Source: Anabaena cylindrica PCC 7122 (GTDB taxonomy: Bacteria > Cyanobacteriota > Cyanobacteriia > Cyanobacteriales > Nostocaceae). From it: 64,000 bases of DNA. Shown piece by piece: positions 1-9,555 of the stretch. The position numbers and the translations under genes are program-made. The stretch is from contig NC_019771.1 of NCBI RefSeq assembly GCF_000317695.1, forward strand, positions 4,020,001 to 4,084,000. Direction: 5' to 3'. Each line of letters starts with the position of its first letter. The stretch's first letter is position 1. Below the pieces are notes generated by a model that worked only from the letters and a program-made list of their open reading frames with translations, had not been told where the DNA came from and ran no database searches.

Positions 1-1015
<1,015 letters not shown>

Positions 1016-1182
1016 GGTTCGTTCTTCTTAAGCTCTTTTGACCGTTTTTACAACCACGGTCAGGTTATTTTCTTTACTGACACAATCTCTTGTTGTATAC
1101 TGGCTTTCAAACTATAATATTTTCAAGGTTCGGTGTCCCTCCGAGTCCCGCTCTCTCGCGGCTCTCTCTTTGGCACTTATTC

Positions 1183-1211
1183 AATATATCGAACCTTCTT
1201 TGGTTTGTCAA
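1183..1211 (-). promoter_or_regulatory. Promoter of the rrn operon
   Basis: On the minus strand, TTGACA (1211-1206), a 17-base spacer and TATATT (1188-1183) form a near-consensus group-1 sigma promoter. Transcription would start near 1176, giving a leader of about 160 nt before 16S. The leader contains a CCGC/GCGG hairpin (1148-1161) and a TGACCG/CGGTCA inverted repeat (about 1038-1061) that could help rRNA processing. The divergent glyQ gene starts 111 bp away, so both genes share this spacer. Confidence 0.75.
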
Positions 1212-1322
1212 CTACTTTGACAAAAAAATTTTGGGGATTTTTTTTAATGCCTCAAAGCTGCTCATAATGCTGGGTTTAGGCAACAATGGTTGAGGCATTG
1301 TTGACTCAAGGAAGAGTAGATA

Positions 1323-2201
1323 GTGAATTTTCAGTCAGTAATAGCAATATTGCATCAGTTTTGGAGTGAGCGTGGCTGCTTAATTGCCCAACCTTATGAC
1401 ATGGAGAAGGGCGCTGGCACCAAAAACCCCCATACTTTTTTAAGAGCGTTGGGTCCAGAACCTTGGTCTGTGGCTTATGTTGAACCCTGTCGTCGTCCTA
1501 CAGATGGACGCTATGGCGAAAACCCGAATCGGTTTCAACATTATTATCAGTATCAAGTTTTGATTAAACCTTCACCAGATAATATCCAAGATATTTATCT
1601 TGATTCTTTAAGGGCTTTAGGTATTCGTCCAGAAGATCATGATGTTCGTTTTGTGGAAGATAACTGGGAAGATGCGACGGTGGGGGCTTGGGGTACTGGT
1701 TGGGAAGTATGGTTAGATGGAATGGAAATTACTCAATTTACCTATTTCCAACAGTGTGGGGGGATTGATTGCCGTCCGGTGTCGATTGAGATTACCTATG
1801 GACTAGAGCGACTGGTGATGTATCTCCAGCAAGTAGAGGCCATTACTAAGATCCAATGGACCGACAATATAACCTATGGCGATGTTCATCTTCAGGGTGA
1901 GATTGAGCAGTGTACTTACAACTTTGAGGCATCTAATCCTGAGATGTTATTGACTCTGTTTAATATATATGAGCAGGAAGCCAGCCAGTTAACAGAACGA
2001 GGACTGGTTTTACCCAGCTTGGACTATGTGATTAAGTGTTCGCATACTTTTAATTTGCTGGATGCACGGGGTGTGATTTCGGTGACGGAACGGACTCGCT
2101 ACATTACTAGGATTCGGCATTTAGCAAGGAAAGTTGCTCATTTATATGTTGAGCAAAGGGAGAAGTTGGGTTTTCCATTGCTTAAAAATGCCGTAAGTTG
2201 A
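1323..2201 (+). CDS. glyQ: Glycine--tRNA ligase alpha subunit
   Basis: Catalytic alpha subunit of the bacterial alpha2beta2 glycyl-tRNA synthetase, which activates glycine with ATP and charges tRNA-Gly; the beta subunit (glyS) is not in this window. The 292-residue protein has the family's usual length. It shows the near-invariant stretches FWSERGCLIAQPYD (14-27), EPCRRPTDGRYGENPNR (about 55-71) and WEVWLDGMEITQFTYFQQCGG (about 129-149), which belong to the class II synthetase fold. The start is GTG, supported by GGAAGAG upstream and by the family's MNFQSVI N-terminus. The gene diverges from the rrn promoter and is followed 34 bp later by an inserted MITE. Nothing is abnormal in the coding sequence. 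Confidence 0.97.
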   Translation: MNFQSVIAILHQFWSERGCLIAQPYDMEKGAGTKNPHTFLRALGPEPWSVAYVEPCRRPTDGRYGENPNRFQHYYQYQVLIKPSPDNIQDIYLDSLRALGIRPEDHDVRFVEDNWEDATVGAWGTGWEVWLDGMEITQFTYFQQCGGIDCRPVSIEITYGLERLVMYLQQVEAITKIQWTDNITYGDVHLQGEIEQCTYNFEASNPEMLLTLFNIYEQEASQLTERGLVLPSLDYVIKCSHTFNLLDARGVISVTERTRYITRIRHLARKVAHLYVEQREKLGFPLLKNAVS

Positions 2202-2235
2202 ACAGTAGGCATGAAATTTTACCCCCCTACAAAGG

Positions 2236-2399
2236 CTACGGTGTACACAGAAGTCTTAAAATCATATTTAACACTTGGTTTTGCTACTCCAAATCCCAAT
2301 TTAATAGAGAGATGGAGGTTTGAGTTTCGCAAAATATCGAGTATTTCATGGGCTAAAAACCTGAAACTTATGAGGTAACCACTTGTGTGTACACCGTAG
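2236..2399. mobile_element. MITE-like element, 164 bp, with 10-bp target duplication
   Basis: The element starts CTACGGTGTACACA and ends with its exact inverse TGTGTACACCGTAG; the inverted match extends to 18 of 19 bases. Both ends are flanked by the same direct repeat CCTACAAAGG (2226-2235 and 2400-2409), which is what a 10-bp target-site duplication looks like. The interior has no credible gene, so it would have to be moved by a transposase encoded elsewhere. A 10-bp duplication is compatible with IS4-type transposases, but that family assignment is inference. It lies between glyQ and a DUF4079 gene, ending 41 bp before the latter's start codon. Confidence 0.82.
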
Positions 2400-2450
2400 C
2401 CTACAAAGGGGGGGGTAGCGGTTTACGGTACAAACAGTGGTGTGTGTCAG

Positions 2451-2930
2451 ATGGTAAATATCAGTGAAGCTTTGGAACCTATTGCTGCTTGGTTTCGTTC
2501 TTTGGGTGTGCCTGAAGTGATTGTGCATTGGGGACATCCAGTGATGATGGGGATTGTGATTTTTGTAGTGGGTAGCTTTGTAGGTGTGGCAGGTTGGCAA
2601 GGAAAACTGCTGCAAGATAAAGATGCTGCTGCTAAAAGTCGAAATGCCCATCGTCAATTAGCACCTTGGCTATTTGTATTTTTGGCAGGTGGTTACATTG
2701 GTGGTGTGTTGTCTTTGGTCATGCAGCATCAGCCACTTTTTGAAAGTCCTCATTTTTGGACTGGTTCGATTGTGCTGTTATTGCTATTGGTTAATGGTGC
2801 AATTTCTCTAAGCGGATTTTTGGGAAATAAAGTAGCATTACGTGCGGTTCATACTTATTTAGGAAGTACAGCACTTTTGATTTTGTTTGTTCATGCTGTA
2901 TTAGGGTTTAATTTGGGTATATCTTTGTGA
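2451..2930 (+). CDS. DUF4079 family membrane protein (cytochrome b561-like)
   Basis: Predicted integral membrane protein of 159 residues with about four hydrophobic segments (approximately residues 20-42, 70-92, 102-122 and 132-155). Histidines sit at or near the membrane helices (VIVHWGHPVMMG, NAHRQLAPW, RAVHTYLGS, LFVHAVLGF), the arrangement expected for b-type haem ligands in b561/DUF4079-like proteins; haem binding is inference. I chose the ATG at 2451; a GTG three codons earlier is possible, but neither has a clear ribosome site. The MITE just upstream means the promoter may be displaced or supplied by the element. It is followed by an inverted repeat and then comEC. Confidence 0.7.
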   Translation: MVNISEALEPIAAWFRSLGVPEVIVHWGHPVMMGIVIFVVGSFVGVAGWQGKLLQDKDAAAKSRNAHRQLAPWLFVFLAGGYIGGVLSLVMQHQPLFESPHFWTGSIVLLLLLVNGAISLSGFLGNKVALRAVHTYLGSTALLILFVHAVLGFNLGISL

Positions 2931-2995
2931 GGCTGGTATTGCTAAAGCGAACAGCTATGATTTTTCTGTTGTTTGACAGTTAACTGGCGTAACTA

Positions 2996-3039
2996 GGGTG
3001 GGCAAGACTTCGACAGACCCAGTCCGAGGATGCCCACCC
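2996..3039. repeat. Palindromic repeat, possible terminator
   Basis: GGGTGGGCA and TGCCCACCC form a perfect 9-bp stem around a 26-base loop, between the DUF4079 gene and comEC. No clear U-tract follows. The same GGGCA/TGCCC core recurs at 42443-42463 and 50566-50586, so this looks like a dispersed palindrome rather than a unique terminator. Confidence 0.6.
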
Positions 3040-3088
3040 CACCAGAGTTTAATAAAATTTAGGTCTGTGCTTTGGCGATTAAAGTTTT

Positions 3089-5446
3089 ATGATGCAGAGT
3101 AGTAGCGTAATCATTTGTCTTGCCTATATTCTAGGGTTGCTGCTGACGGCAGTTCCTTGGGGTGGTGTAGGAATTTTAGTTCTGGGGATATTAGCCGCAG
3201 TTCTATTTCGGGCAATTTATATTAATCTGCGAAAATTTGCTCAGAAACGAGAAAAACCTTTAACTAAAGCTAAGGGATCTGCGAATACTCTACAAACTAC
3301 TCCTCATCCTAGAGTGTGGCTAATAGCTGGTTTAGTGGGGTTGTTAGCTACTCTATATTTTCAATTGCGAATGCCACAACCAGGGGAAAAAGATATTAGT
3401 CAGTTCATTTCTGAGGAAAATAATAGTAATCAAGAACAACTTGTGATCGTGCGAGGGGAAGTTGCGAGTAATCCCCGTTTAACGCGGAATCAGAGAGGGC
3501 AATTTTGGTTGGAAGCGACACAGCTAGATGAGGTTAAAAATGATAAAGGCCCAGCTAGTGTACCAAAAGGGGTAACGGGTAAGTTATATGTAACTGTACC
3601 TATACTCCAAGCTACTGGTTTATATCCTAGTCAACAAATTGCTGTGACGGGGATGTTGTACAAGCCAAAAGCTGCATCAAACCCTGGTGCTTTTGATTTT
3701 CAGAAATATTTAAAGCAGGAAGGTACATTTGCTGGTTTGATTGGAAAACAAATAAATTTGATTGATGAAAACCGAAAATGGGGATGGTGGCAGGTTAGGG
3801 AAAAAATTGTGCGATCGCAAGTACGTTGGTTAGGGGTTCCTGAAGGGCCGCTTGTGAGTGCTATGGTTTTGGGTAGTAAAACTGTTGATTTACCCTACGA
3901 TATCCGCGATTTATTTGTGAAGGTGGGATTAGCTCATGCTCTAGCAGCTTCTGGTTTTCAAACTTCCCTGATTTTGGGTGTTATTTTACAGCTAACTAGA
4001 CGTACAAAAAAGGTAACGCAGATTATCTTTGGTTCCTTGGGTTTAATTACTTTCTTGGGTTTAGCAGGGTTTCAGGCTGCGGTACTCAGAGCGGTAATTA
4101 TGGGTTTTGCAGCCTTAGTTGGTTTAGCGTTGGAAAGGAAAGTTCAACAACTAGGATCTTTGCTGCTGGCAGCTACGCTGTTATTATTATTTAATCCGCT
4201 TTGGATTTGGGATTTAGGTTTTCAACTCAGCTTTTTGGCAACTTTGGGGTTAGTTGTCACTGCAACACCGATAACTAAACGTTTGGATTGGCTACCACCT
4301 GCGATCGCTTCTTTAATTTCTGTTCCCCTAGCTGCCACGATTTGGACTTTACCATTACTATTGCAAGTTTTTAGTGTTGTAGCTGTTTACAGTGTGCCAT
4401 TAAATATCATCACTACACCATTAATCTCTGTTATTAGTATTGGTGGAATGGTTAGCAGTTTGGCAAGCTTAGTTTTGCCGGATGTGGGCAGTACCTTAGC
4501 AAGTTTTTTGTACTATCCAACTCATTGGTTAATTCAATTAGCAGAATTTTTCGGAAACCTGCCAGGAAGCTCAGTTGCAGTTGGTAGTATATCAACTTGG
4601 CAAATGCTGGTAATTTATGGATTAATTATATCTACTTGGTTGCTGCGATGGTGGCAGCGGCGTTGGTGGTTTGCTGGATTAATTACTATTATTTTAGTAA
4701 TAATTCCTATTTGGCATTCTACTAGTAATTTATTGCGAATCACTTTATTAGCAACTGACACAGAACCAGTTTTAGTGATCCAAGACAGAGGAAAAGTTAC
4801 TCTGATTAATAGTGGAGATGAAGGTACAGGACGCTTCACAATTCTACCATTTCTACAACAGCAGGGTGTTAATAAAATTGATTCGGCAATTGCCAGTAAT
4901 TTTTTAGGTAATCAAAATGATGCTTGGTTAGAAGTTCTACAAAGGTTACCTATTAAGAATTTTTATGATTATGCTTCCCAGCCCAATAATAATATTTCAA
5001 CTCAAGCAATTCAACAGAAGCTACAAAAGTATGAGGGAATTTATCAGCCTTTAGGATTAGGGCAAATAGTGAATACTAGTTCTAGTATTTCCCAATTTAT
5101 GAATGAGAAATTACCAATTTTACGATTGCAAGTTTTTGGACAAAATTGGTTATTAGTAGGTACTGTCAAATCTCAACAAATAGAACAGTTGATGAAAACT
5201 GGTGATTTATCTAGTCCGCAAGTGCTTTGGTGTCCATCGGAATCTTTGCAAGACTTGGTTGTCGCACTGAAACCACAAGTAGCTATCGCTACGGCTAATA
5301 ATCTTGATAGCAAAACTTTATCTTCTTTAAGTCAAGAAAAAACTAAACTGTTCTTCACCGGTAGAGATGGGGCTATTCAATGGACTCCCAAGGGCGAATT
5401 TGAAGCTTTTATTCAAGTCACAGAAAATAAAGCTTCCAGTTTGTAA
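3089..5446 (+). CDS. comEC: ComEC/Rec2 family DNA uptake channel
   Basis: Inner-membrane channel that passes single-stranded DNA into the cytoplasm during natural transformation. The 785-residue protein has N-terminal membrane segments, a DUF4131-type region (about 110-230), a Competence domain with many helices (about 250-530, including LAHALAASGFQTSL and GFQLSFLATLGLV), and a C-terminal metallo-beta-lactamase-like domain (about 560-785). The usual ComEC metal-binding motif (HxHxDH) is not visible: the strand that should carry it reads DSAIASNFLGNQNDAWLEVL. This suggests a nuclease-dead domain. Start is ATG at 3089 or the adjacent ATG at 3092. It stands alone, with a palindrome upstream and a tRNA downstream. 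Confidence 0.92.
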   Translation: MMQSSSVIICLAYILGLLLTAVPWGGVGILVLGILAAVLFRAIYINLRKFAQKREKPLTKAKGSANTLQTTPHPRVWLIAGLVGLLATLYFQLRMPQPGEKDISQFISEENNSNQEQLVIVRGEVASNPRLTRNQRGQFWLEATQLDEVKNDKGPASVPKGVTGKLYVTVPILQATGLYPSQQIAVTGMLYKPKAASNPGAFDFQKYLKQEGTFAGLIGKQINLIDENRKWGWWQVREKIVRSQVRWLGVPEGPLVSAMVLGSKTVDLPYDIRDLFVKVGLAHALAASGFQTSLILGVILQLTRRTKKVTQIIFGSLGLITFLGLAGFQAAVLRAVIMGFAALVGLALERKVQQLGSLLLAATLLLLFNPLWIWDLGFQLSFLATLGLVVTATPITKRLDWLPPAIASLISVPLAATIWTLPLLLQVFSVVAVYSVPLNIITTPLISVISIGGMVSSLASLVLPDVGSTLASFLYYPTHWLIQLAEFFGNLPGSSVAVGSISTWQMLVIYGLIISTWLLRWWQRRWWFAGLITIILVIIPIWHSTSNLLRITLLATDTEPVLVIQDRGKVTLINSGDEGTGRFTILPFLQQQGVNKIDSAIASNFLGNQNDAWLEVLQRLPIKNFYDYASQPNNNISTQAIQQKLQKYEGIYQPLGLGQIVNTSSSISQFMNEKLPILRLQVFGQNWLLVGTVKSQQIEQLMKTGDLSSPQVLWCPSESLQDLVVALKPQVAIATANNLDSKTLSSLSQEKTKLFFTGRDGAIQWTPKGEFEAFIQVTENKASSL

Positions 5447-5499
5447 CAAGTAGAGGAATAGGGATGCCCACCGCAGACAAAGCAGTCATTCACATTTGG

Positions 5500-5508
5500 T
5501 GATATAAT
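5500..5508 (+). promoter_or_regulatory. Extended -10 promoter for tRNA-Ser
   Basis: TGATATAAT is a consensus extended -10 element (TGnTATAAT). Predicted start is near 5515, about 45 nt before the tRNA. No good -35 hexamer is seen, which fits an extended -10 promoter. Confidence 0.55.
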
Positions 5509-5559
5509 GTAATAGAATAGTTTCTCGTTTGTTCACAAAATTTTGTGAATAAAAAATTT

Positions 5560-5644
5560 GGAGAGGTGTCCGAGTGGTTGATGGTGACGCACTCGAAATG
5601 CGTTTTGGGGTAACTCAACGGGGGTTCGAATCCCCCCCTCTCCG
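5560..5644 (+). tRNA. tRNA-Ser (anticodon CGA)
   Basis: An 85-nt class II tRNA that decodes UCG. The acceptor stem GGAGAGG pairs with CCTCTCC, with discriminator G. The anticodon stem ACGCA/TGCGT encloses the loop CTCGAAA (anticodon CGA). A long variable arm typical of serine tRNA follows, then a T-arm with GTTCGAATC. CCA is not encoded. A run of T (5646-5653) follows directly and could end the transcript. Confidence 0.96.
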
Positions 5645-5653
5645 TTGTTTTTT

Positions 5654-6117
5654 TCATCTGCGAACTGTTTCTGGCCAAAGCTCTCGCAACGCAGGTGGCA
5701 TCATGTTAATAACATCTTCAATTTCTCCTGCGGAAACTCGTTGAGCCATGATTTTGAAGACAGCACGCACTAAAGATTCAGGATCAATGTCAGCGTTAAC
5801 ATTGCGGAAGTAATCACGGATATGGTTGAGAAATTCTTCCTTTGTTCGATCCTTGATCATTTTCGCGCCTGGTCGCCAATTTTCGTAGTAAAATCCACCC
5901 AATAGAATCGGTAACTGCGCTCCTAAATGAGCAGCTTCCTCTACTGTTAAGCGTACCTTTGGTCAGCGTAGCTATCGCGCAGCGCGTGTAATGTAGCTCG
6001 CAACCCCTGGAAAACTTGATGTTTATTTTCCCATCCCAATTCTTTTGCTAACTCATTAATCCAAGGAATTGTCTTCTGCACTGTTGCGTCAAAGGTATCT
6101 AGTCCTGTCATTGTCAT
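5654..6117 (-). pseudogene. DUF2267 protein gene, frameshifted by a 20-nt repeat
   Basis: The two halves of a DUF2267 protein lie in different frames. The upstream part (ATG at 6117, preceded by AGGAGA) encodes MTMTGLDTFDATVQKTIPWI up to LHALRD, then runs off frame to a stop near 5947. The downstream part encodes GGFYYENWRPGAKMI through ALRELWPETVRR. Deleting the 20 nt at 5954-5973 restores LHALRDRLTVEEAAHLGAQLP and rebuilds a HIP1 site, giving a continuous protein of about 147 residues, normal for the family. The reading frame is therefore broken by one insertion and otherwise intact, so the event looks recent. The function of DUF2267 proteins is not established. A truncated N-terminal protein could still be made. 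Confidence 0.88.
5954..5973 (-). repeat. Small dispersed repeat inserted in a HIP1 site
   Basis: In gene orientation the inserted 20-mer is AGCTACGCTGACCAAAGGTA. It sits between GCGAT and CGC, which without it would read GCGATCGC. It resembles other GCGTAGC/GGTCAGC repeats here (12092-12114 and others) and the small dispersed repeats described in Nostoc genomes. It causes the frameshift in the DUF2267 gene. Confidence 0.8.
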
Positions 6118-6594
6118 AGTTATTTCTCCTATTTTTTGGCAATATGCTGGAAGATATACACCAAAAAAACCCAATTACTGCCAAAAATCATGGGTTAGAA
6201 TGGGCTTTTGTCTCTTCAGCACAGGAATGTAAACTCTGTTGAGAATCTAAAAATTTAGTATCAGTTCAGATTATAGAAATCAGATTATAGAAAGCTGAAT
6301 ATTTATCAACTTCTAGCTAATGGAGCATGATTTTGGATATGCTGTTCTATCTACTATCTGAACCTCAAACCAAAAGTTCTACTACTTAGGATTTTGAGTG
6401 CTTATATTATTTAAACAAAAGTGATATTAAGTTTAATGAGTTTATCTACTTATAAATACTTAAGAGAATAGTCAAAATATTCCTTAGTACTATTTCCTAG
6501 TGAGCCAGTCATAATTTTTGGAAAGCAAACGAAAGGATACCTTTACATCACGGTATTTTGAGTTAGACTAATGCCAGTGTTTGAGGAGTGACAA
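6118..6594. other. Intergenic spacer between divergent genes
   Basis: A 477-bp AT-rich spacer between the DUF2267 pseudogene and the CapA-like gene. The ribosome-binding sites of both genes are at its ends. I see no RNA gene, mobile element or tandem repeat in it. Confidence 0.5.
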
Positions 6595-7749
6595 ATGGCA
6601 AGTCGTAGCCAGACGCAATTATTTGCTTGGAGTTTTCTGAGTGTTTGCTTTTGTCTCGGTATTAGTTTAGGAGTGACAATCAGGTTTGGAAAAATACAAC
6701 AATCAGATGCTGCTGCGACAGAGATTCCTGTATTCACTCCCGATTCGATTCCTAGCTTAGGTGAAGAAGAGCAAACAATCACTATTAAAGCAGTTGGGGA
6801 TATTATACCTGGTACGAATTTTCCTAATTATAGATTGCCACGCGATCGCAATCAGCTATTACCAACATCTGTCAGATCCTATTTACAAGGAGCAGATATT
6901 TTATTTGGTAACTTTGAAAGCAACTTAACTAACTATCCCTACAGTTCCAAAGATATCAGTCGCGGACAAACATTTGCTTTTCGTTCACCACCCGCTTATG
7001 CCCAATTATTTGCCGAAGTTGGTTTTAATGTATTCAATATTGCTAACAACCACACAATGGACTTTGGTCTAATTGGACAACAAGATACAATTCAAAATTT
7101 AGAAGCTAAAGGTATAAAAACATTAGGTCATAAAAATCAAATCCTTTATTTAGAAGCTAATCAAATACCAATTGCGATGATTGGCTTTACAACTTATGAC
7201 TTATATAATTCTATTCACAACTTAGAAGCAGCCAAAGCTTTGGTAGAAGAAGCCAAAAACAACGCCAAAATTGTTATTGTGTCGATGCAAGTTGGAGCAG
7301 AAGGAACCAGTGCTTTACACGTAAAGAATAAAACAGAATTCTTCTATGGTGAAAACCGAGGTAATTCCTTAAAATTTGCCCGGACAATGATTGATACAGG
7401 AGCCGATTTGGTTTTAGGACATGGGCCTCATGTTCCCAGAGCAATGGAAATTTACAAAGAAAAAATCATTGCTTATTCTTTGGGTAATTTTTTAGGATAT
7501 CGAACTTTATCGACAAATGCCCAAACAGCTTACTCAATGATTTTAGAAGTAAAACTCAACTCAAAAGGAAAATTAGTATCCAGTAAAATTATTCCTATTC
7601 ATTTAAATCGCCAAGGTATACCACAAATTGATCAATATTTCCGAACCGTCGGACTGTTGCGTTATTTAAATAATCATGATTTTCCTGATAATATGCTCAA
7701 AATTGATGAAAAAGGAGAAATTATTGTTTTGAATCAAAACCCAAATTGA
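6595..7749 (+). CDS. CapA family protein (poly-gamma-glutamate synthesis-type metallophosphatase fold)
   Basis: A 384-residue protein with an N-terminal membrane anchor or signal sequence (about 9-28) followed by a PGA_cap domain (about 62-345). Metal-site motifs of the family are visible: AVGDIIPG (about 65-72), FGNFESNL (about 101-108), NIANNHTMDFG (about 145-155) and GHGPHVPRAMEI with IAYSLGNF near the C-terminus. Homologues take part in capsule polyglutamate production in Bacillus, but most cyanobacterial members have no known substrate, so a role in envelope polymer synthesis or hydrolysis is inference. The ATG is preceded by GAGGAG. It converges with the kinase gene, with only one base between the two stop codons. 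No capB or capC lies nearby. Confidence 0.82.
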   Translation: MASRSQTQLFAWSFLSVCFCLGISLGVTIRFGKIQQSDAAATEIPVFTPDSIPSLGEEEQTITIKAVGDIIPGTNFPNYRLPRDRNQLLPTSVRSYLQGADILFGNFESNLTNYPYSSKDISRGQTFAFRSPPAYAQLFAEVGFNVFNIANNHTMDFGLIGQQDTIQNLEAKGIKTLGHKNQILYLEANQIPIAMIGFTTYDLYNSIHNLEAAKALVEEAKNNAKIVIVSMQVGAEGTSALHVKNKTEFFYGENRGNSLKFARTMIDTGADLVLGHGPHVPRAMEIYKEKIIAYSLGNFLGYRTLSTNAQTAYSMILEVKLNSKGKLVSSKIIPIHLNRQGIPQIDQYFRTVGLLRYLNNHDFPDNMLKIDEKGEIIVLNQNPN

Positions 7750-7750
7750 G

Positions 7751-9406
7751 CTAATTGCCCTCACTTTCTGATTTTTCTGAACCCGAATTGGACTTTGTAT
7801 CCTGCGTTGGAACAACTACCGCAGAAGAATCTGAACTCTTCGATTCTGTTGGTGGTGCTGCGGGTATAACTACAGAATTTTTAGGTGGTGGTGCTACGGG
7901 TATAACTACAGAATTTTTAGGTGCCGAAGGTTTGGGCGAGTCGTTATTCTCAATCTTAACGGGTGAGGTATTTTCTAAAGATGGTACCGAGGTATCTGAA
8001 GGAGACGATTGGACTTCCCGTAGTTTCTCAAGCAGGGAAGGTGGAGGAGTAATAACAGGTGTAGAAGCGGGTTGCCGAATTTTGCGGGGTGAGAATTTGG
8101 GAGAGTTATCTTGAGGCGATTTTTCTGGAGAACTCTGATCAGAAACACTATCACTATCACTATCAGGAGTTAGTTCTGGGGAAACACGCTGATTACGCTT
8201 GCGTCTTTCACTCACATCACTAGAAAGAGATGACGATTTACGGGGTGAGAAAGTTCGAGTTTCTTGATTCTGAGGTGAGGGTTGACTTTCAACAACAGCT
8301 TTTGGCGTGGTAAATTCTTGAGTAGGTTGTTCAACAAGTGGCGTGGGATCTGACTGCAACTGAGATTTGGGTAATATGCTAGTGATGCTAAATCCTGCCG
8401 TAGTAGCAACTAAAATGGCACCAACGCCCATAAATGCCTTAGTACCAATTTTTTGAGATAGTCCTGCTAACTTCCCTGTTAATGATGGTGTAGGAATAGA
8501 AGTAGGTGCAACTGTTTTGAGCAAATTTTCTGACTGTTGGGTGGATAAATCTATAGTCGGTGCTGGTTGAGTGAGTATTTGCGGTGTTATCTCTAACCCA
8601 ATTCCTGGTAGTAATTGCAGCCACTCTGCTACTGTGGGAGGACGAAACCGAGACTCAACCGCCATACCCCGCATGACGGCTTGATTAATATATGCACTCA
8701 AGTGAGGTTGTAGTTCACGGGGAGAAGGCATTGGTTCTCTATCTCTCAACAATGCTGGTATGGGAACTTGTCCTGTTAATAGTGCATATAAAGTTGCTGC
8801 TAAACCATAAACATCAGTAGCTGGAGTACGCGGTGCTTGGGTTAAATATTGTTCAATCGGTGCATAACCTTCACTCACTAAACCTGTGTGAGTTTGTCTA
8901 ACACCACTATTAAATTCCCTGGCAATGCCAAAATCAATCAGCACTACTTCCTGAGTTCCTTGGCGGAGAATAATATTATCAGGTTTGATATCTCGGTGTA
9001 GCAAGCCATTTTTATGTACTACCTGTAATGCTGCACCAATTTGGCGGATGTAATGAACTGCTGTCTCTTCTGGTAGCAGTATTCCTGGTAAAACAAACGC
9101 CTCACCTAAATTTTCCCCAGGAATATATTCCATCACCATGTAAGGTAGCCCATCCTCAACAAAGAAATCACTCACTCGCACAATATTAGGATGGACACAA
9201 GTGGCTAATCTTCTGGCTTCGTCTTGGAATTGTAGCTCGAATTTGGGAAAATCAGGGTTTTGTCGTAGTCGTTCATTGATAGTTTTCATCACTACCTCTT
9301 GACCCAAGTAGTGATGCATTGCTTTAAAGGTAATACCAAATCCGCCCCGGCCTATTTCCTGGATAATACTATATTTTCCATTCTGTAAAGTTGTGCCTGT
9401 TAACAT
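7751..9406 (-). CDS. Serine/threonine protein kinase with membrane anchor and Pro/Ser-rich tail
   Basis: Hanks-type kinase of 551 residues. The kinase domain (about 12-270) has the glycine loop GRGGFG (19-24), catalytic Lys41 in VVMKT, HRDIKPDN (137-144), DFG (158-160) and an APIEQY segment. One hydrophobic segment (about 324-345) follows, then a low-complexity Pro/Ser/Thr-rich tail of about 200 residues. The tail is presumably periplasmic and has no recognisable sensor domain. It includes a 12-residue tandem repeat PKNSVVIPxAPP encoded by 36-bp repeats. All catalytic residues are present, so an active signalling kinase is likely; substrates are unknown. It is convergent with the CapA-like gene and not in an obvious operon. 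Confidence 0.93.
   Translation of the reverse strand: MLTGTTLQNGKYSIIQEIGRGGFGITFKAMHHYLGQEVVMKTINERLRQNPDFPKFELQFQDEARRLATCVHPNIVRVSDFFVEDGLPYMVMEYIPGENLGEAFVLPGILLPEETAVHYIRQIGAALQVVHKNGLLHRDIKPDNIILRQGTQEVVLIDFGIAREFNSGVRQTHTGLVSEGYAPIEQYLTQAPRTPATDVYGLAATLYALLTGQVPIPALLRDREPMPSPRELQPHLSAYINQAVMRGMAVESRFRPPTVAEWLQLLPGIGLEITPQILTQPAPTIDLSTQQSENLLKTVAPTSIPTPSLTGKLAGLSQKIGTKAFMGVGAILVATTAGFSITSILPKSQLQSDPTPLVEQPTQEFTTPKAVVESQPSPQNQETRTFSPRKSSSLSSDVSERRKRNQRVSPELTPDSDSDSVSDQSSPEKSPQDNSPKFSPRKIRQPASTPVITPPPSLLEKLREVQSSPSDTSVPSLENTSPVKIENNDSPKPSAPKNSVVIPVAPPPKNSVVIPAAPPTESKSSDSSAVVVPTQDTKSNSGSEKSESEGN
7850..7921. repeat. Two 36-bp tandem repeats inside the kinase gene
   Basis: Units 7850-7885 and 7886-7921 are identical except for one base (G7860/A7896). 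They encode PKNSVVIPxAPP twice in the tail of the kinase, a 12-codon unit that can expand or shrink without shifting the frame. Confidence 0.85.
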
Positions 9407-9555
9407 AGGGAATCTTCAGTCTTTAGTGAACAGATTAGTTCAGGATTAACTCCTACCCATTATGGCAAGGGTTTTTTATTTTCACCCTAACCGCTGATTA
9501 GGTTTACCAATTCCTTAAATAATAGTTTGACTGTCCTGAGTCTATAAGTCTTAAT

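Noticed and set aside
2346..2657. Minus-strand frame of 103 codons
   Set aside because: It overlaps the DUF4079 gene and the MITE and has low-complexity His/Thr-rich content typical of a shadow frame.
5490..5678. Minus-strand reading frame with a RGGFEPP segment
   Set aside because: It is antisense to tRNA-Ser; that peptide is a known artefact of translated tRNA T-arms.
7755..8114. Plus-strand frame of 119 codons
   Set aside because: It is antisense to the repetitive tail of the kinase gene and looks like a shadow.
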